Shown here one piece after another: positions 6,887-17,138 of a DNA stretch of 35,779 nucleotides. The notes below the pieces were generated by a model. That model was given only the letters and a program-made list of their open reading frames with translations. It was not told where the DNA came from and searched no databases. Numbering within the stretch: the first letter of the stretch is position 1; every line of letters starts with the position of its first letter. Source of the stretch: Pseudomonadota bacterium (GTDB taxonomy: Bacteria; Desulfobacterota; Syntrophorhabdia; Syntrophorhabdales; Syntrophorhabdaceae). The translations under genes were made by a program, and so were the position numbers. The stretch covers positions 1 through 35,779 of the forward strand of contig JAPLKF010000092.1 of the NCBI GenBank assembly GCA_026388215.1, in the 5' to 3' direction.

Positions 6887-7870
6887 TTAAGCTGGTTTTT
6901 TGGCTTCTACGAGGCAGTCCATTCTCTCGCCTGTCCTTAAGAGCTTCACGTTGATGAAACCTGCCTGTGTCAGGGCATCTTTAACCTCACGAAACGTGTA
7001 GGTGTCACCACCTAAAGTATTTACGAGCATGTTAAGGGCGAATAATGTTCCAGCGGGTGGTTTTGTGCGGGATTCATCCATGATGTGGTCCCTGATGAGT
7101 ATAGGACCTCCGGGCATAAGTGCCCGATAGACCTTAGTAAAAAGTTCAATGTTCTGTTTAATGCTATTCTGGTGGATAATTGCAGAAATAAGTGCCAGGT
7201 CGTACCCTCTCGGAAGCTCATCTTTGTGAAAGTTACCGGCAACACATTTCACGCGGTCGTAAAGCCCTTCTGCCTTAAGCCTCTTTTTAGCCATAGGAAT
7301 GACGCTTCTAAAATCAAAAATGACTGCCGTCATTTCCGGATTCTTCCTGAGAAAAGCAATTGTATATGTACCTGACGCCCCTCCGACATCCAGAAGCCTT
7401 TTGAACCGGCTTACATCATAGTCATTAGCAATCTCTATGGATAGACTACGGCCTATCGCATGCATAGCTCCTATAAAGGCCTCCCTGTTTGTCTCATCAA
7501 TTTCGGCCTGTTGTTGTTTGCGCCTGTTTCCTTTTCTTACTGCGTCTGTGAGATGACTCCAGCCATCCCAGAGCCTGCTCATATGAAGCACTATAGGGAG
7601 AACCGTCTCCGGATGATGTGAAGAGAGAAATACACCCTTCTCTGTGTTTTTGTATCGGTTATTTTGTTTTTCAAGAAGTCCAAGAGCGACAAGACTGTCA
7701 AGGATTCTGGTTGTTGCTCTTGTATCAAGCCCCATCATTTCTGCCAGTTCATCTGCCGTAGCAGGTTTTTCGTCGAGACGGGTAAAAAAATCTAATTCAG
7801 CCGCAGTAATGATTACCCGGCTTTTCATGAAGCCAAATGCATCGGCTATAATAGTATCGTACTGTACCAT
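6887..7870 (-). CDS. SAM-dependent O-methyltransferase with winged-helix dimerisation domain
   Basis: 327 residues, standard for the plant/bacterial type 2 O-methyltransferase fold (acetylserotonin O-methyltransferase-like). Residues 15-90 form the winged-helix dimerisation domain (ATADELAEMMGLDTRATTRI, LVALGLLEK). The SAM-binding motif I is LLDVGGASGTYTIAFL (159-174), with the acidic strand VIFDF at 183-187 and GNFHKDELP at 212-220. H233 in SAIIHQNS occupies the place of the family's catalytic His. AAGGGG precedes the ATG. The acceptor cannot be predicted; bacterial relatives methylate small phenols, polyketides or tetrapyrrole-like compounds. It is the first gene of a possible minus-strand unit that includes the small Cys-rich frame downstream. 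Confidence 0.85.
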   Translation of the reverse strand: MVQYDTIIADAFGFMKSRVIITAAELDFFTRLDEKPATADELAEMMGLDTRATTRILDSLVALGLLEKQNNRYKNTEKGVFLSSHHPETVLPIVLHMSRLWDGWSHLTDAVRKGNRRKQQQAEIDETNREAFIGAMHAIGRSLSIEIANDYDVSRFKRLLDVGGASGTYTIAFLRKNPEMTAVIFDFRSVIPMAKKRLKAEGLYDRVKCVAGNFHKDELPRGYDLALISAIIHQNSIKQNIELFTKVYRALMPGGPILIRDHIMDESRTKPPAGTLFALNMLVNTLGGDTYTFREVKDALTQAGFINVKLLRTGERMDCLVEAKKPA

Positions 7871-7986
7871 TGTTATCCCCTTATTAATTATAGAAACTCT
7901 TTTTTCTCACTTTACTATCTTAATTAATCTTCCATTTTCTTACAACGGAAAACTGGTTGCAAAACTCCTCACATAGTCACATTTTA

Positions 7987-8014
7987 TTTGATTTCGACGG
8001 ACAAGGTATATAAT
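7987..8014 (+). promoter_or_regulatory. Candidate purA promoter
   Basis: TTTGAT at 7987-7992, a 16-bp spacer and a perfect TATAAT at 8009-8014, with a second overlapping TATAAT at 8014-8019, 40 bp before the purA ATG. The -35 is weak. Confidence 0.4.
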
Positions 8015-8035
8015 ATAATGCTACAGGTCATATAA

Positions 8036-9343
<1,308 letters not shown>

Positions 9344-9433
9344 AATATTAGCCATAAGTAGTTAGTCCCGCAGGGCGGGGTCAGCCTTTATAACCTCATT
9401 AAATTGTTGAAAAATTGTATATCCATAAATGTA

Positions 9434-9463
9434 TTGACTTTGGCTGTCTGTTTGGGTTTTAAT
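9434..9463 (+). promoter_or_regulatory. Candidate promoter of the rpsU-yqeY-mutS2-dnaG-rpoD operon
   Basis: TTGACT at 9434-9439, an 18-bp spacer and TTTAAT at 9458-9463, about 45 bp before the rpsU ATG. It is the best sigma-70-like pair in the 165-bp gap after purA. A CCCGC/GCGGG mini-stem at about 9365-9377 lies upstream of it. Confidence 0.45.
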
Positions 9464-9508
9464 TAATGAATTTAAATATAGATGATAAATGGAGGGAGGG
9501 AAAAATGA

Positions 9509-9718
9509 ATGCCAGCAGTTATTGTAAGAGACGGGGAGTCTTTCGAAAGTGCCCTAAAAAGATTTAAAAAACAGTGCGAGAAGACCGGCATTCTCTCTGA
9601 AATCAAAAAGAGAGAACATTACGAGAAGCCGAGCGTGAAGAAAAAGAAAAAGATGCTCGCTGCAAAGAAAAGGGCATTGAAGAAATTTAAAAGGATAGCA
9701 GACAAAGGCCTTTATTAA
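9509..9718 (+). CDS. rpsU: 30S ribosomal protein S21
   Basis: 69 residues. [20 protein letters not shown] at the N-terminus and the lysine/arginine-rich helix ([16 protein letters not shown]) are diagnostic of bS21, which sits near the anti-Shine-Dalgarno region of the 30S subunit and aids initiation. GGAGGGAGGG precedes the ATG. The stop codon TAA overlaps the next ATG by one base (TAATG), so the yqeY gene is translationally coupled. It opens the classic macromolecular-synthesis operon. Confidence 0.97.
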   Translation: MPAVIVRDGESFESALKRFKKQCEKTGILSEIKKREHYEKPSVKKKKKMLAAKKRALKKFKRIADKGLY

Positions 9719-10167
9719 TGGAATACAGACCCAGAATTGAAGAAGGGCTGAAAGAGGCATTAAAACAGAGGGACAGTCTAAGGGTGTCCATATTAAGGAT
9801 GCTCCTTGCTTCTATAAAGAATAAAGAAGTTGAAAAGATCAGGGCCTTATTTGAAGATGAGTTTTACGCCCTCGTGAAAACATCGATAAAACAGCACCTC
9901 GAATCCATAGATGGTTTCAAAAAAGGGCAGAGGCCTGACCTTGTTGAAAAGGAAGAAAAGGAACTCGAGATATTAAAGGAGTTTTTACCCGCCCAATTGT
10001 CGGAAGAAGAGATATCAAAGGAAATAGGTGAAGCGATAAAGACACTCGAAGCGAAAGGCAAACAGGATATGGGAAAGGTTATAAAATTTCTTATGGGGAA
10101 ATACCCAGGGAGGCTTGACGGAAAAGTGCTAAGCGAAATGGTGCTTCAAAGACTATCTTCACAGTAA
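9718..10167 (+). CDS. yqeY: YqeY / GatB-like domain protein
   Basis: 149 residues, normal for YqeY. It has the all-helical fold related to the C-terminal tail of the GatB amidotransferase subunit: LKEALKQRDSLRVSILRMLL, LEILKEFLPAQLSEEEI and DMGKVIKFLMGKYPGRLDGK. In GatB this domain contacts tRNA, and the free-standing protein is suspected to act in tRNA-dependent amidation or translation. It lies directly behind rpsU, a common arrangement in many phyla. It starts inside the rpsU stop codon with no ribosome-binding site of its own, so reinitiation is likely. Confidence 0.93.
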   Translation: MEYRPRIEEGLKEALKQRDSLRVSILRMLLASIKNKEVEKIRALFEDEFYALVKTSIKQHLESIDGFKKGQRPDLVEKEEKELEILKEFLPAQLSEEEISKEIGEAIKTLEAKGKQDMGKVIKFLMGKYPGRLDGKVLSEMVLQRLSSQ

Positions 10168-10184
10168 GTAGTCAAAAGCCCTCT

Positions 10185-12476
10185 ATGGTAGATAAGACCT
10201 TATCATACCTCGATTACTTAAAACTCCTTAGTATTTTCAAAAATTACTCTTTAACCCCCTTCGTTGATGAATCAATATCAGCCCTCAGACCATCCAATAA
10301 CATTGAAGAAATAGAAGACAGACAGGAAAGGATTGAAGCGACCCTGGAAATTATAAAATGGGATGGAAAGATCCCGCTTACTGATGTCCCTGACATAAGG
10401 GATATTATAAAAAGGGTTTTTATAAAGGATTCTGTTCTTGAGGCGCAGGAATTTATACTGATTGCAGGATTTTTAAAGGCCTGCGAAGATATATCAAATT
10501 TTTTAAAAAGGGCTCACAACAAGAAGCCGTTTATTGAAGAAGTTATCATAAAGATCAAACCCCTCAAGCACGTTTATTCAAGAATTTCAAAGACTATCAA
10601 TATAGAAGGTTTCATTGAGGACACAGCGTCTTATGAGCTGTCCAAGATCAGGGCTGATTTATTCATGTTGAGGGAGAGGATAAGAAAGCAGCTAGAAAAG
10701 ATTATGGAGAGGGATGTAATTCGTCCAGTACTCCAGGATTTTTATATATCCCTCAGGAACAGTAGATATGTAATCCCTTTAAAGCCAAATTTCAATCAGG
10801 TTTTTCAGGGTATTGTCCATGATTATTCTCATTCATTAAAGACATCCTTTGTGGAGCCGATTGAATGCGTGGAGCTGAATAACAGCATAAACATACTGGA
10901 GAGAGAGGGGAAAGAGGAGGAGAAAAGGATTTTAAAGGAGCTGACAGATTATATAAGGGATTTTGCAAAAGAAATAGAGGTAAATCTTGATGCCGTGAAA
11001 GGGTTAGATTTTTACCATTCAATTGCACTTTTCAGTACTGAGTTTGGTTGTGTAAAGCCCCAGATCAGCAAAGATGGATTGATTGATATAAAGCATGCGG
11101 TGAATCCTTTTATCTTAATGTCTAAAAAGAACCAGACAGTCCCTATCGATATATTTATGGACAAAGACAAAAAGGCAATGATAATAAGCGGTCCAAATGC
11201 AGGCGGGAAGACTGCGGCATTGAAAACAATAGGGCTCCTGTCAGTTATGGCTCAGACAGGTCTATTTATTCCGGCCAAAGGGACTCCGGGGATTCCTTTG
11301 TTTTCAAATATATTTGCCATCATAGGTGATGAACAGGATATTTCCATGGAGCTCTCGAGTTTTACCGCCCACATGAAGACTATAAAAGAACTATATGAAC
11401 GTTCAGATGGTAAGGAGCTTGTCCTCATCGACGAAATCGGGGGTAATACGGAACCGCAGGAGGCATCAGCCCTCTCTATGGGTATTATGGATGCCTTTGT
11501 AGAAAAGGGGTGCAAGGTAATCGTAACAACCCATCTTAACCTTTTAAAGGCTTATGGATATACGAAACCATTTGCTATCAACGTAGCCACTGCCTTTGAC
11601 TCTGAAAGTATCAAACCGATGTATAGGCTTCTGTATGGAGTAGCTGGCTATAGTAATGCGATTAATGTGGCAAAAAATATTGAAATCCCTTCGATAATTA
11701 TTGAGAAAAGTTATGAATACTTAGGCAAACAGGAATACATGCTTAATGACCTTATCAGTGCCCTGGAGCTTGGTAAAAAGGAAGTGGATGAAGAAAAAAA
11801 CGAATTGAGAAGGCTAAAAGAAGAGGTAAAGAAGAGGCTTTCTTTTCTGAAGGAAAAAAAGGATGAGTATATAAGAAAATTTGAAGAGAAATGCAACACC
11901 AAACTCCTGGAATTTGAGAGGGAATTGGAAAAAATTAAAAAAGAGGTTGCAAAAAAGGAAAGAGCGTCTATAAAGATAGGTAAAGAACAATTAAGTGGTT
12001 TGAGGAAAAGATTCATCAGGCATTTAGCGGTTAAGCAGGATGATATTAACGTGGGTGATTATGTAAAGGTGAGGACGCTGGGTAACAGGGGATATGTGGT
12101 TGATATTGATAAGGAAGGAAATACCTGCGAGGTTGTCATAGGAAATGTAAGGACAAAGATAGATAGAGGGTACGTGGAAAAGGTAGCCCTTGAACAAAAA
12201 TCTTTGAGTGGTAGCAGAGTTCAGGTAAATGTCCAGCATATCGAAAAGCCAGAGATAAATGTAATGGGTATGGGGGTTGAAGAGGCGATAACGGAATTAG
12301 ACAGGTTTATAGACAGGGCAATTATTCAGGGCATGCCAAAGATAAAGGTGCTTCACGGAATTGGAACAGGAAGGTTGATGAATGCAATCAAAGACCATCT
12401 TACAGAGGTTGATTATGTGAAGAGCCTTAAAAGGGACGACAAGAATTCGGGGGTAACAATAATAGAGCTCTTATGA
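10185..12476 (+). CDS. mutS2: MutS2 ATPase with C-terminal Smr domain
   Basis: 763 residues, full length. MutS2 lacks the mismatch-recognition domain of MutS. Members suppress homologous recombination and, in Bacillus, rescue collided ribosomes. The lever/clamp region covers about residues 1-320. Walker A is GPNAGGKT (336-343), Walker B is LVLIDEIGG, followed by TEPQEASAL. A Lys/Glu-rich coiled coil spans roughly 510-600, a KOW-like strand segment (VGDYVKVRTLGNRGYVVDID) follows, and a Smr domain forms the end with HGIGTGRL and SGVTIIELL. The Smr LDLRG-type motif reads INVMG here, so the acidic residue linked to nuclease activity is absent. The stop overlaps dnaG (ATGA). No clear ribosome-binding site precedes the ATG. 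Confidence 0.96.
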   Translation: MVDKTLSYLDYLKLLSIFKNYSLTPFVDESISALRPSNNIEEIEDRQERIEATLEIIKWDGKIPLTDVPDIRDIIKRVFIKDSVLEAQEFILIAGFLKACEDISNFLKRAHNKKPFIEEVIIKIKPLKHVYSRISKTINIEGFIEDTASYELSKIRADLFMLRERIRKQLEKIMERDVIRPVLQDFYISLRNSRYVIPLKPNFNQVFQGIVHDYSHSLKTSFVEPIECVELNNSINILEREGKEEEKRILKELTDYIRDFAKEIEVNLDAVKGLDFYHSIALFSTEFGCVKPQISKDGLIDIKHAVNPFILMSKKNQTVPIDIFMDKDKKAMIISGPNAGGKTAALKTIGLLSVMAQTGLFIPAKGTPGIPLFSNIFAIIGDEQDISMELSSFTAHMKTIKELYERSDGKELVLIDEIGGNTEPQEASALSMGIMDAFVEKGCKVIVTTHLNLLKAYGYTKPFAINVATAFDSESIKPMYRLLYGVAGYSNAINVAKNIEIPSIIIEKSYEYLGKQEYMLNDLISALELGKKEVDEEKNELRRLKEEVKKRLSFLKEKKDEYIRKFEEKCNTKLLEFERELEKIKKEVAKKERASIKIGKEQLSGLRKRFIRHLAVKQDDINVGDYVKVRTLGNRGYVVDIDKEGNTCEVVIGNVRTKIDRGYVEKVALEQKSLSGSRVQVNVQHIEKPEINVMGMGVEEAITELDRFIDRAIIQGMPKIKVLHGIGTGRLMNAIKDHLTEVDYVKSLKRDDKNSGVTIIELL

Positions 12477-14185
12477 AATCTACAGTAGATACATTACTCG
12501 AGAGGATAAACATCCTCGATGTGGTTTCCCAATATGTCAAATTAAGAAGAACTGGTAAGAATTTTGTTGGCTTATGCCCATTTCATAAAGAAAAAACTCC
12601 ATCTTTCAGTGTAAGTACTGAAAAACAAATATATTATTGTTTTGGATGTCGTGAAGGAGGCAATGTAATCAATTTCTTGATGAAATACGAAAGCTTAAGC
12701 TTTCAAGAAGCCATTGAAAATCTTGGACGTCAATATGGAGTTGAAATAGTCAGGAGAGGAAGTACAAAAAGGTCTAATTCTTATGATGCTTTATCAAAGC
12801 TAACTGATTTTTATCATCAGAGCCTGAAAGAGTCCAAGATTGCCATGCAGTATCTTTCAAATAGGGGTATTGATGCTGATGCAATTGATGAGTTTAAGAT
12901 AGGTTTTAGTGAAGGGCAGAGGCATAAGATAAAGGATTTTTTAAAGCATGCAGGTATTCCAAACGACATTTTTTTAAGTACAGGTATACTGAGGATTAAA
13001 GATGCTGTCATATATGACATGTTCAGGGGCAGAATAGTAATCCCCATCCTTGATGTAAACAAAAAGGTAATAGGGTTTGGTGGAAGAACAATAGAGAAGG
13101 ATGGATTTCCAAAATATATCAACTCACCGGAATCTTCTGTATTCTCCAAGAGGTATTCACTATTCGGGATAGACAAAACAAGGAAGCATATTGCGGAAAA
13201 GAATGAGATTTTCATTGTAGAAGGTTACTTTGATTTTATTTCCCTTTATATGTATGGTCTTAACAATATTGTATCTACCCTCGGCACATCGGTGACTGAA
13301 GGACAGCTTTCTAAATTGAGGAATTATACGGATAACATTACGTTAATGCTCGATGGAGATGAGGCAGGCATAAAAAGCGCCTTGAGGCTGATAGGGCTAC
13401 TTTCTGAGATGGATATCAACGGCAACATGGTTGTTCTGCCTGAAGGGCATGACCCGGATAGCTTTGTGAGGAAGGAAGGCATAGAGGGTATTAATAAGAT
13501 TATCAATACAAAAAAGCCCATACTGGACTATTTTTTTGATTACTCTATGAACAAATGCGGCATTAAAAAGCTTGAAGGCAAGATGGCATTTATCAAATCT
13601 GTTATGCCGTACATTGGGGGCATAAGAGATGGTATAAAAAAGAGGCTTTACATTAAAAGGTTATCAGAACTCACGAATGTTGAAGAGCACCATTTCTGGG
13701 ATGGTTTGAAAGAAAGGGGGATTGAACCATCCTCTAAGGAAGATGAACCAACAAGTATTATTGGGAAAAAGGTAATCGGTGTTTTAGTTAGCAACCCGAA
13801 CCTGTTAAAACTCTTAAAAGGAAAGGAGGTGATAAAGTACATTAAGGATGAAGCTATAAAGGAAATATTGTCCAAAATGTTTGACTACTTTGAGGAAAAA
13901 AAACATTTAGAGGTAAATAGTTTCATAAATATATTGGAGAAAGAAGCCCTAAGGGATTTTGTAATCAATGCAGCCTTTGATACAGCAGAATACAATGAGG
14001 ATGATTTAGAAAGGGTTTTATGGGATTATTTTAAACATGTTGAAAAGAAATTCATGAGAGAAGAGTCAAAAAAGATTACAGAGAGGTTATCAGAAGCTGA
14101 AAAAAGGGGTGATGAAGAGGAAATTATGGAGCTTCTCCAGAAGAAGAGGCAGGTTTTAGCACTTATAAAATCAAATTTTATATAG
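12473..14185 (+). CDS. dnaG: DNA primase
   Basis: 570 residues. It synthesises RNA primers at the replication fork. The CHC2 zinc ribbon is C35-x2-H38-x17-C56-x2-C59 ([11 protein letters not shown] ... CFGC). The TOPRIM catalytic core has E250 in IVEGYFD and DGDEAG at 294-299. The RNA-polymerase-like RGRIVIPI and the [20 protein letters not shown] segment are also present. The C-terminal helicase-binding part (from about 430) is divergent and rich in Lys/Glu, as is normal. It overlaps mutS2 by four bases (ATGA), so translation is coupled, and rpoD follows after 10 bp. Confidence 0.98.
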   Translation: MKSTVDTLLERINILDVVSQYVKLRRTGKNFVGLCPFHKEKTPSFSVSTEKQIYYCFGCREGGNVINFLMKYESLSFQEAIENLGRQYGVEIVRRGSTKRSNSYDALSKLTDFYHQSLKESKIAMQYLSNRGIDADAIDEFKIGFSEGQRHKIKDFLKHAGIPNDIFLSTGILRIKDAVIYDMFRGRIVIPILDVNKKVIGFGGRTIEKDGFPKYINSPESSVFSKRYSLFGIDKTRKHIAEKNEIFIVEGYFDFISLYMYGLNNIVSTLGTSVTEGQLSKLRNYTDNITLMLDGDEAGIKSALRLIGLLSEMDINGNMVVLPEGHDPDSFVRKEGIEGINKIINTKKPILDYFFDYSMNKCGIKKLEGKMAFIKSVMPYIGGIRDGIKKRLYIKRLSELTNVEEHHFWDGLKERGIEPSSKEDEPTSIIGKKVIGVLVSNPNLLKLLKGKEVIKYIKDEAIKEILSKMFDYFEEKKHLEVNSFINILEKEALRDFVINAAFDTAEYNEDDLERVLWDYFKHVEKKFMREESKKITERLSEAEKRGDEEEIMELLQKKRQVLALIKSNFI

Positions 14186-14195
14186 CGAGGTAACC

Positions 14196-15743
14196 ATGCC
14201 TGATAAAGTAAAAGTGTTTTTTCCTTACGAAGAAAATAGAGAAGAAAAAGAACTCTATGTGTTGATTTCCACCAGTGATAAACAGGAGAGTATATTTGAT
14301 AATATTGAACTTTTCGATATAGAGGGTGGAAGCGAGATAGGTCTGGCGGATGGCGAAGGTGTTGAAGAGGTATTTGATGAAAATTTAGAATGTGTTTACG
14401 AAGAGGAACCAACAAACCCTATAAGGCATTACATCAGAGAAATGGGGGGTATGGCATTGCTCACAAGGGAAGGAGAAAAAGAAATTGCTATAAGAATGGA
14501 AGAGGCGAAGAATGAGATCAAAAAGATTATTCTCTCTTTCCCGGGTACTGTCACAGAACTACTAAACGCACTTTTGGCTTTAAAAACATCGAAGACAACC
14601 GTGAAAGATATAACATTTGAGGTTGACGAAGAAGAAGATGTGGATACAGAATTAGAATTTCATAAAGAAAGGGTGATATCACTCCTGGAAAGATTAAAAG
14701 GTGCTTATGCAAGATTCAAAGGGGACAACAATGGAAAAAGGAGTAAGTACTGGAAAAAGATAAAAACGATCATTACCGAGATAAATCTTGGCAGGAAGAT
14801 CATCGAAAGAATAATCCTGAGGATGAGAAGGTATGTAGAAAGGATTGAAAGGATAGAAAGAGAGATAAAAAAATATAAGAAGCTAAAGAGCAGGGAAGGC
14901 AGGAAAAATCTGGCCGTGTTTTATAAGAAATTAGAAAGAATTGAACAGGAAATAGGAACCTCTGCCCGTGAACTTAAAACCTATTTGAAAAGAATTGAAA
15001 ATGCTGAAAAAAGTTGCGTAAGTGCTAAGAATGAGTTAGTCAAGGCTAATTTGAGACTCGTTGTAAGCATATCAAAGAGATATATAAACAGAGGGCTCTC
15101 TCTCCTGGATCTCGTCCAGGAGGGCAACATCGGATTGATGAAAGCGGTGGACAGGTTTGAGTATAAGAGAGGTTACAAATTCAGCACCTATGCTACCTGG
15201 TGGATAAGGCAGGCCATTACAAGGGCAATAGCTGATCAGTCAAGAACGATAAGGATACCTGTCCATATGATAGAAACTATTAACAAGATTGTCAGGGTTT
15301 CAAGAGGGCTTGTACAGGAATTAGGACGGGAACCCTTCCCTGATGAAATCGCAGAGAAGATAGGATTCCCTGTAGACAAGGTGAGAAAAATATTGAGAAT
15401 TACAAAAGAACCTATTTCTTTAGAAACACCGCTAAATGATGATGAAGATACACACCTGGCTGATTTTATAGAGGATAAGAATACACCTACACCACAGGAT
15501 ACTGCCATATTTGGTGACCTTATAGAAAATCTGGATAAGGTACTCGCGACGCTCACGCCAAGAGAGGAAAGGGTGGTAAGGATGAGATTTGGTCTTGGAG
15601 AGAAACATGACCATACATTAGAGGAGGTAGGGCAGGTTTTTGAAGTAACAAGGGAAAGGATAAGACAGATAGAAGTAAAGGCACTGAAAAAACTGAAACA
15701 CCCTACAAGGGCACAAAAGTTAAAGTGTTTTATAGATACTTAA
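14196..15743 (+). CDS. rpoD: Primary sigma factor (sigma-70)
   Basis: 515 residues. Region 1.2 starts at [20 protein letters not shown] (about 75-94). A Lys/Glu-rich non-conserved insert spans about 105-270. Region 2 contains [37 protein letters not shown] and the -10-melting [16 protein letters not shown]. Region 3 is [14 protein letters not shown], and region 4 ends in the -35-binding helix [19 protein letters not shown] (474-492). Region 1.1 is short and acidic. The complete set of regions and the operon position identify the housekeeping sigma factor. GAGG precedes the ATG. A possible terminator hairpin follows 20 bp after the stop. Confidence 0.97.
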   Translation: MPDKVKVFFPYEENREEKELYVLISTSDKQESIFDNIELFDIEGGSEIGLADGEGVEEVFDENLECVYEEEPTNPIRHYIREMGGMALLTREGEKEIAIRMEEAKNEIKKIILSFPGTVTELLNALLALKTSKTTVKDITFEVDEEEDVDTELEFHKERVISLLERLKGAYARFKGDNNGKRSKYWKKIKTIITEINLGRKIIERIILRMRRYVERIERIEREIKKYKKLKSREGRKNLAVFYKKLERIEQEIGTSARELKTYLKRIENAEKSCVSAKNELVKANLRLVVSISKRYINRGLSLLDLVQEGNIGLMKAVDRFEYKRGYKFSTYATWWIRQAITRAIADQSRTIRIPVHMIETINKIVRVSRGLVQELGREPFPDEIAEKIGFPVDKVRKILRITKEPISLETPLNDDEDTHLADFIEDKNTPTPQDTAIFGDLIENLDKVLATLTPREERVVRMRFGLGEKHDHTLEEVGQVFEVTRERIRQIEVKALKKLKHPTRAQKLKCFIDT

Positions 15744-15763
15744 AATAGGTCCTGTCTTTTATT

Positions 15764-15794
15764 CAGGATTCGCTTTTCTGGATGCTGAATTCTG
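15764..15794 (+). terminator. Possible terminator hairpin after rpoD
   Basis: CAGGATTC (15764-15771) pairs with GAATTCTG (15787-15794), eight pairs including one G-U, around a 15-base loop. It is followed by GCTATTTTTC. The run of T is short. The same patch also reads as one of the window's self-similar intergenic word repeats (attcaggatt / ctgaattctgg). Confidence 0.35.
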
Positions 15795-15818
15795 GCTATT
15801 TTTCAATATAATTTTTGC

Positions 15819-15847
15819 TTGACAAATATCAGCCATTAAAATATTGT
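15819..15847 (+). promoter_or_regulatory. Candidate promoter of the acyl-CoA dehydrogenase-etf-fixCX operon
   Basis: TTGACA at 15819-15824, 17-bp spacer, TATTGT at 15842-15847, 43 bp upstream of the ATG. The -35 is perfect and the -10 agrees at four of six positions. Confidence 0.45.
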
Positions 15848-15889
15848 ATACAAAATTTTCTTTTATATTCTCCCAAGGAGGAATCAATT

Positions 15890-17038
15890 ATGAATTTTAC
15901 AATGACAGAGGAGCAAGAATTTTTTAAAAAGACCATTGCCGACACTGTGGATAGATTGGTTGTTCCAAAGGCTCAGGAGATTGACGAAAAAGATGAATTT
16001 CCGTGGGAAGTATGGAAGGAGTTTACAAAGCTCGGCTATCTTGGACTGCGTTATCCTGAAGAGATAGGTGGGATGAATGCAGATAAAATCATGTGTATGA
16101 CCTTTTACGAAGAAATTACGAGGGGTTCTGTTGGTTTTGCCCAGAGCGTCATAATGAATGTCTTAATGGGAACATATTTCATATATAAATTCGGAAGCGA
16201 TGCAATCAAGGAACGATGTCTCTATCCAGCAATGGGGGGCAAGAAGATTGCCACAATGTGTTTTACTGAAGACCAGTCGGGTTCTGACCTTGGGGCAACA
16301 AGGACAACCGCAGTAAAAGACGGGGATGGCTGGAGGATTAACGGAACAAAGATGTGGATTACAAATGGGCCTATATGTGATTTTTGTACAGTCCTTGCCA
16401 CCACGGATCCATCAAAGGGGCTTAAAGGATTAAACTTTTTTTTAGTGGAAAAAGGAACACCAGGTTTTTCAAGCGGTCAGGTTATCCATAAAATTGGATG
16501 TAGAGGAACTGTTACCGGGGAACTGGTATTTGATAATGTATGGGTACCTTATGAAAATTTTCTTGGAGAAGAGCTTGGAAAAGGTGTCTTTTATGTTAGT
16601 GATATCCTTGACGAAGTAAGGTTAATGACAGGGGCAATGGCCCTTGGTATAGCAAGAGGTGCTTATAGCGAAGCGCTGGAGTATTCAAAGAAAAGGGTGG
16701 CCTTTGGCCAACCAATAGGCAACTTTCAGTTGATAAGAGAGAAGTTTGCCGAGATGGATACATTTATGAATGCAGCAAGGCTTATGGTTTACTATGGTGC
16801 ATGGCTCTTGGAAAATAGTATGGAAAGCAGAATAATAGCGGCAGAGGCAAAGATGTATGCTACAGAGGTGTGCCTTAAGGTAGTTGATGAATTGACCAGG
16901 ATTTACGGTGCAAATGGCTTTGCCTACGAATATACCCCGCAGAGGTACTTTAGGGATGCAAGGTTTCTCTTATACGGCGGGGGTACACAAGAGGTGTTAA
17001 AGGACTTTATAGGCAGGACTATTATAGGCAAGTTGTAA
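15890..17038 (+). CDS. Acyl-CoA dehydrogenase family protein
   Basis: 382 residues, normal for the family, which oxidises acyl-CoA thioesters at the alpha-beta bond using FAD and passes electrons to ETF. MTEEQEFFKK and LRYPEEIGG mark the N-terminal helical domain. CFTEDQSGSDLGATRTTA and NGTKMWITNG form the beta domain and flavin-binding region. RVAFGQPIGNFQLIREKFAEM and RIYGANGFAYEYTPQRYFRD form the C-terminal domain. In the C-terminal motif, where many members have Tyr-Glu-Gly-Thr, this protein has LLYGGGTQEVLKD, so the usual catalytic Glu is replaced by Gly. A Glu does occur in DILDEVRLMTG, near the alternative base position. The substrate is unknown. AAGGAGG supports the ATG at 15890; an upstream in-frame extension to 15815 overlaps the promoter and is rejected. 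Confidence 0.93.
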   Translation: MNFTMTEEQEFFKKTIADTVDRLVVPKAQEIDEKDEFPWEVWKEFTKLGYLGLRYPEEIGGMNADKIMCMTFYEEITRGSVGFAQSVIMNVLMGTYFIYKFGSDAIKERCLYPAMGGKKIATMCFTEDQSGSDLGATRTTAVKDGDGWRINGTKMWITNGPICDFCTVLATTDPSKGLKGLNFFLVEKGTPGFSSGQVIHKIGCRGTVTGELVFDNVWVPYENFLGEELGKGVFYVSDILDEVRLMTGAMALGIARGAYSEALEYSKKRVAFGQPIGNFQLIREKFAEMDTFMNAARLMVYYGAWLLENSMESRIIAAEAKMYATEVCLKVVDELTRIYGANGFAYEYTPQRYFRDARFLLYGGGTQEVLKDFIGRTIIGKL

Positions 17039-17041
17039 AAG

Positions 17042-17104
17042 AGCTATCAGCTGTTAGTTTTCAGCCATTAGAAGCTTAGCATTTTGTTTTTAAAGCTGAT
17101 AGCT
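17042..17104. repeat. Inverted repeat AGCTATCAGCT / AGCTGATAGCT
   Basis: Perfect 11-bp arms at 17042-17052 and 17094-17104 enclose 41 bp with further near copies (TTAGTTTTCAGCCATTAG). It sits between the dehydrogenase stop and the etfB ribosome-binding site. In RNA it would make a hairpin upstream of etfB, possibly protecting or tuning the distal part of the operon. It also fits the family of self-similar intergenic patches seen elsewhere in the window. Confidence 0.6.
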
Positions 17105-17138
17105 GAATGCCAATAGCTTGAAAAAGGAGGTTGGTTAA

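Noticed and set aside
9364-9378. CCCGC-AGG-GCGGG as a purA terminator
   Set aside because: The stem is only five pairs and no T-run follows.
15815-15889. In-frame N-terminal extension of the acyl-CoA dehydrogenase
   Set aside because: It overlaps the TTGACA promoter element and has no ribosome-binding site, while the ATG at 15890 has AAGGAGG and gives the normal family N-terminus.
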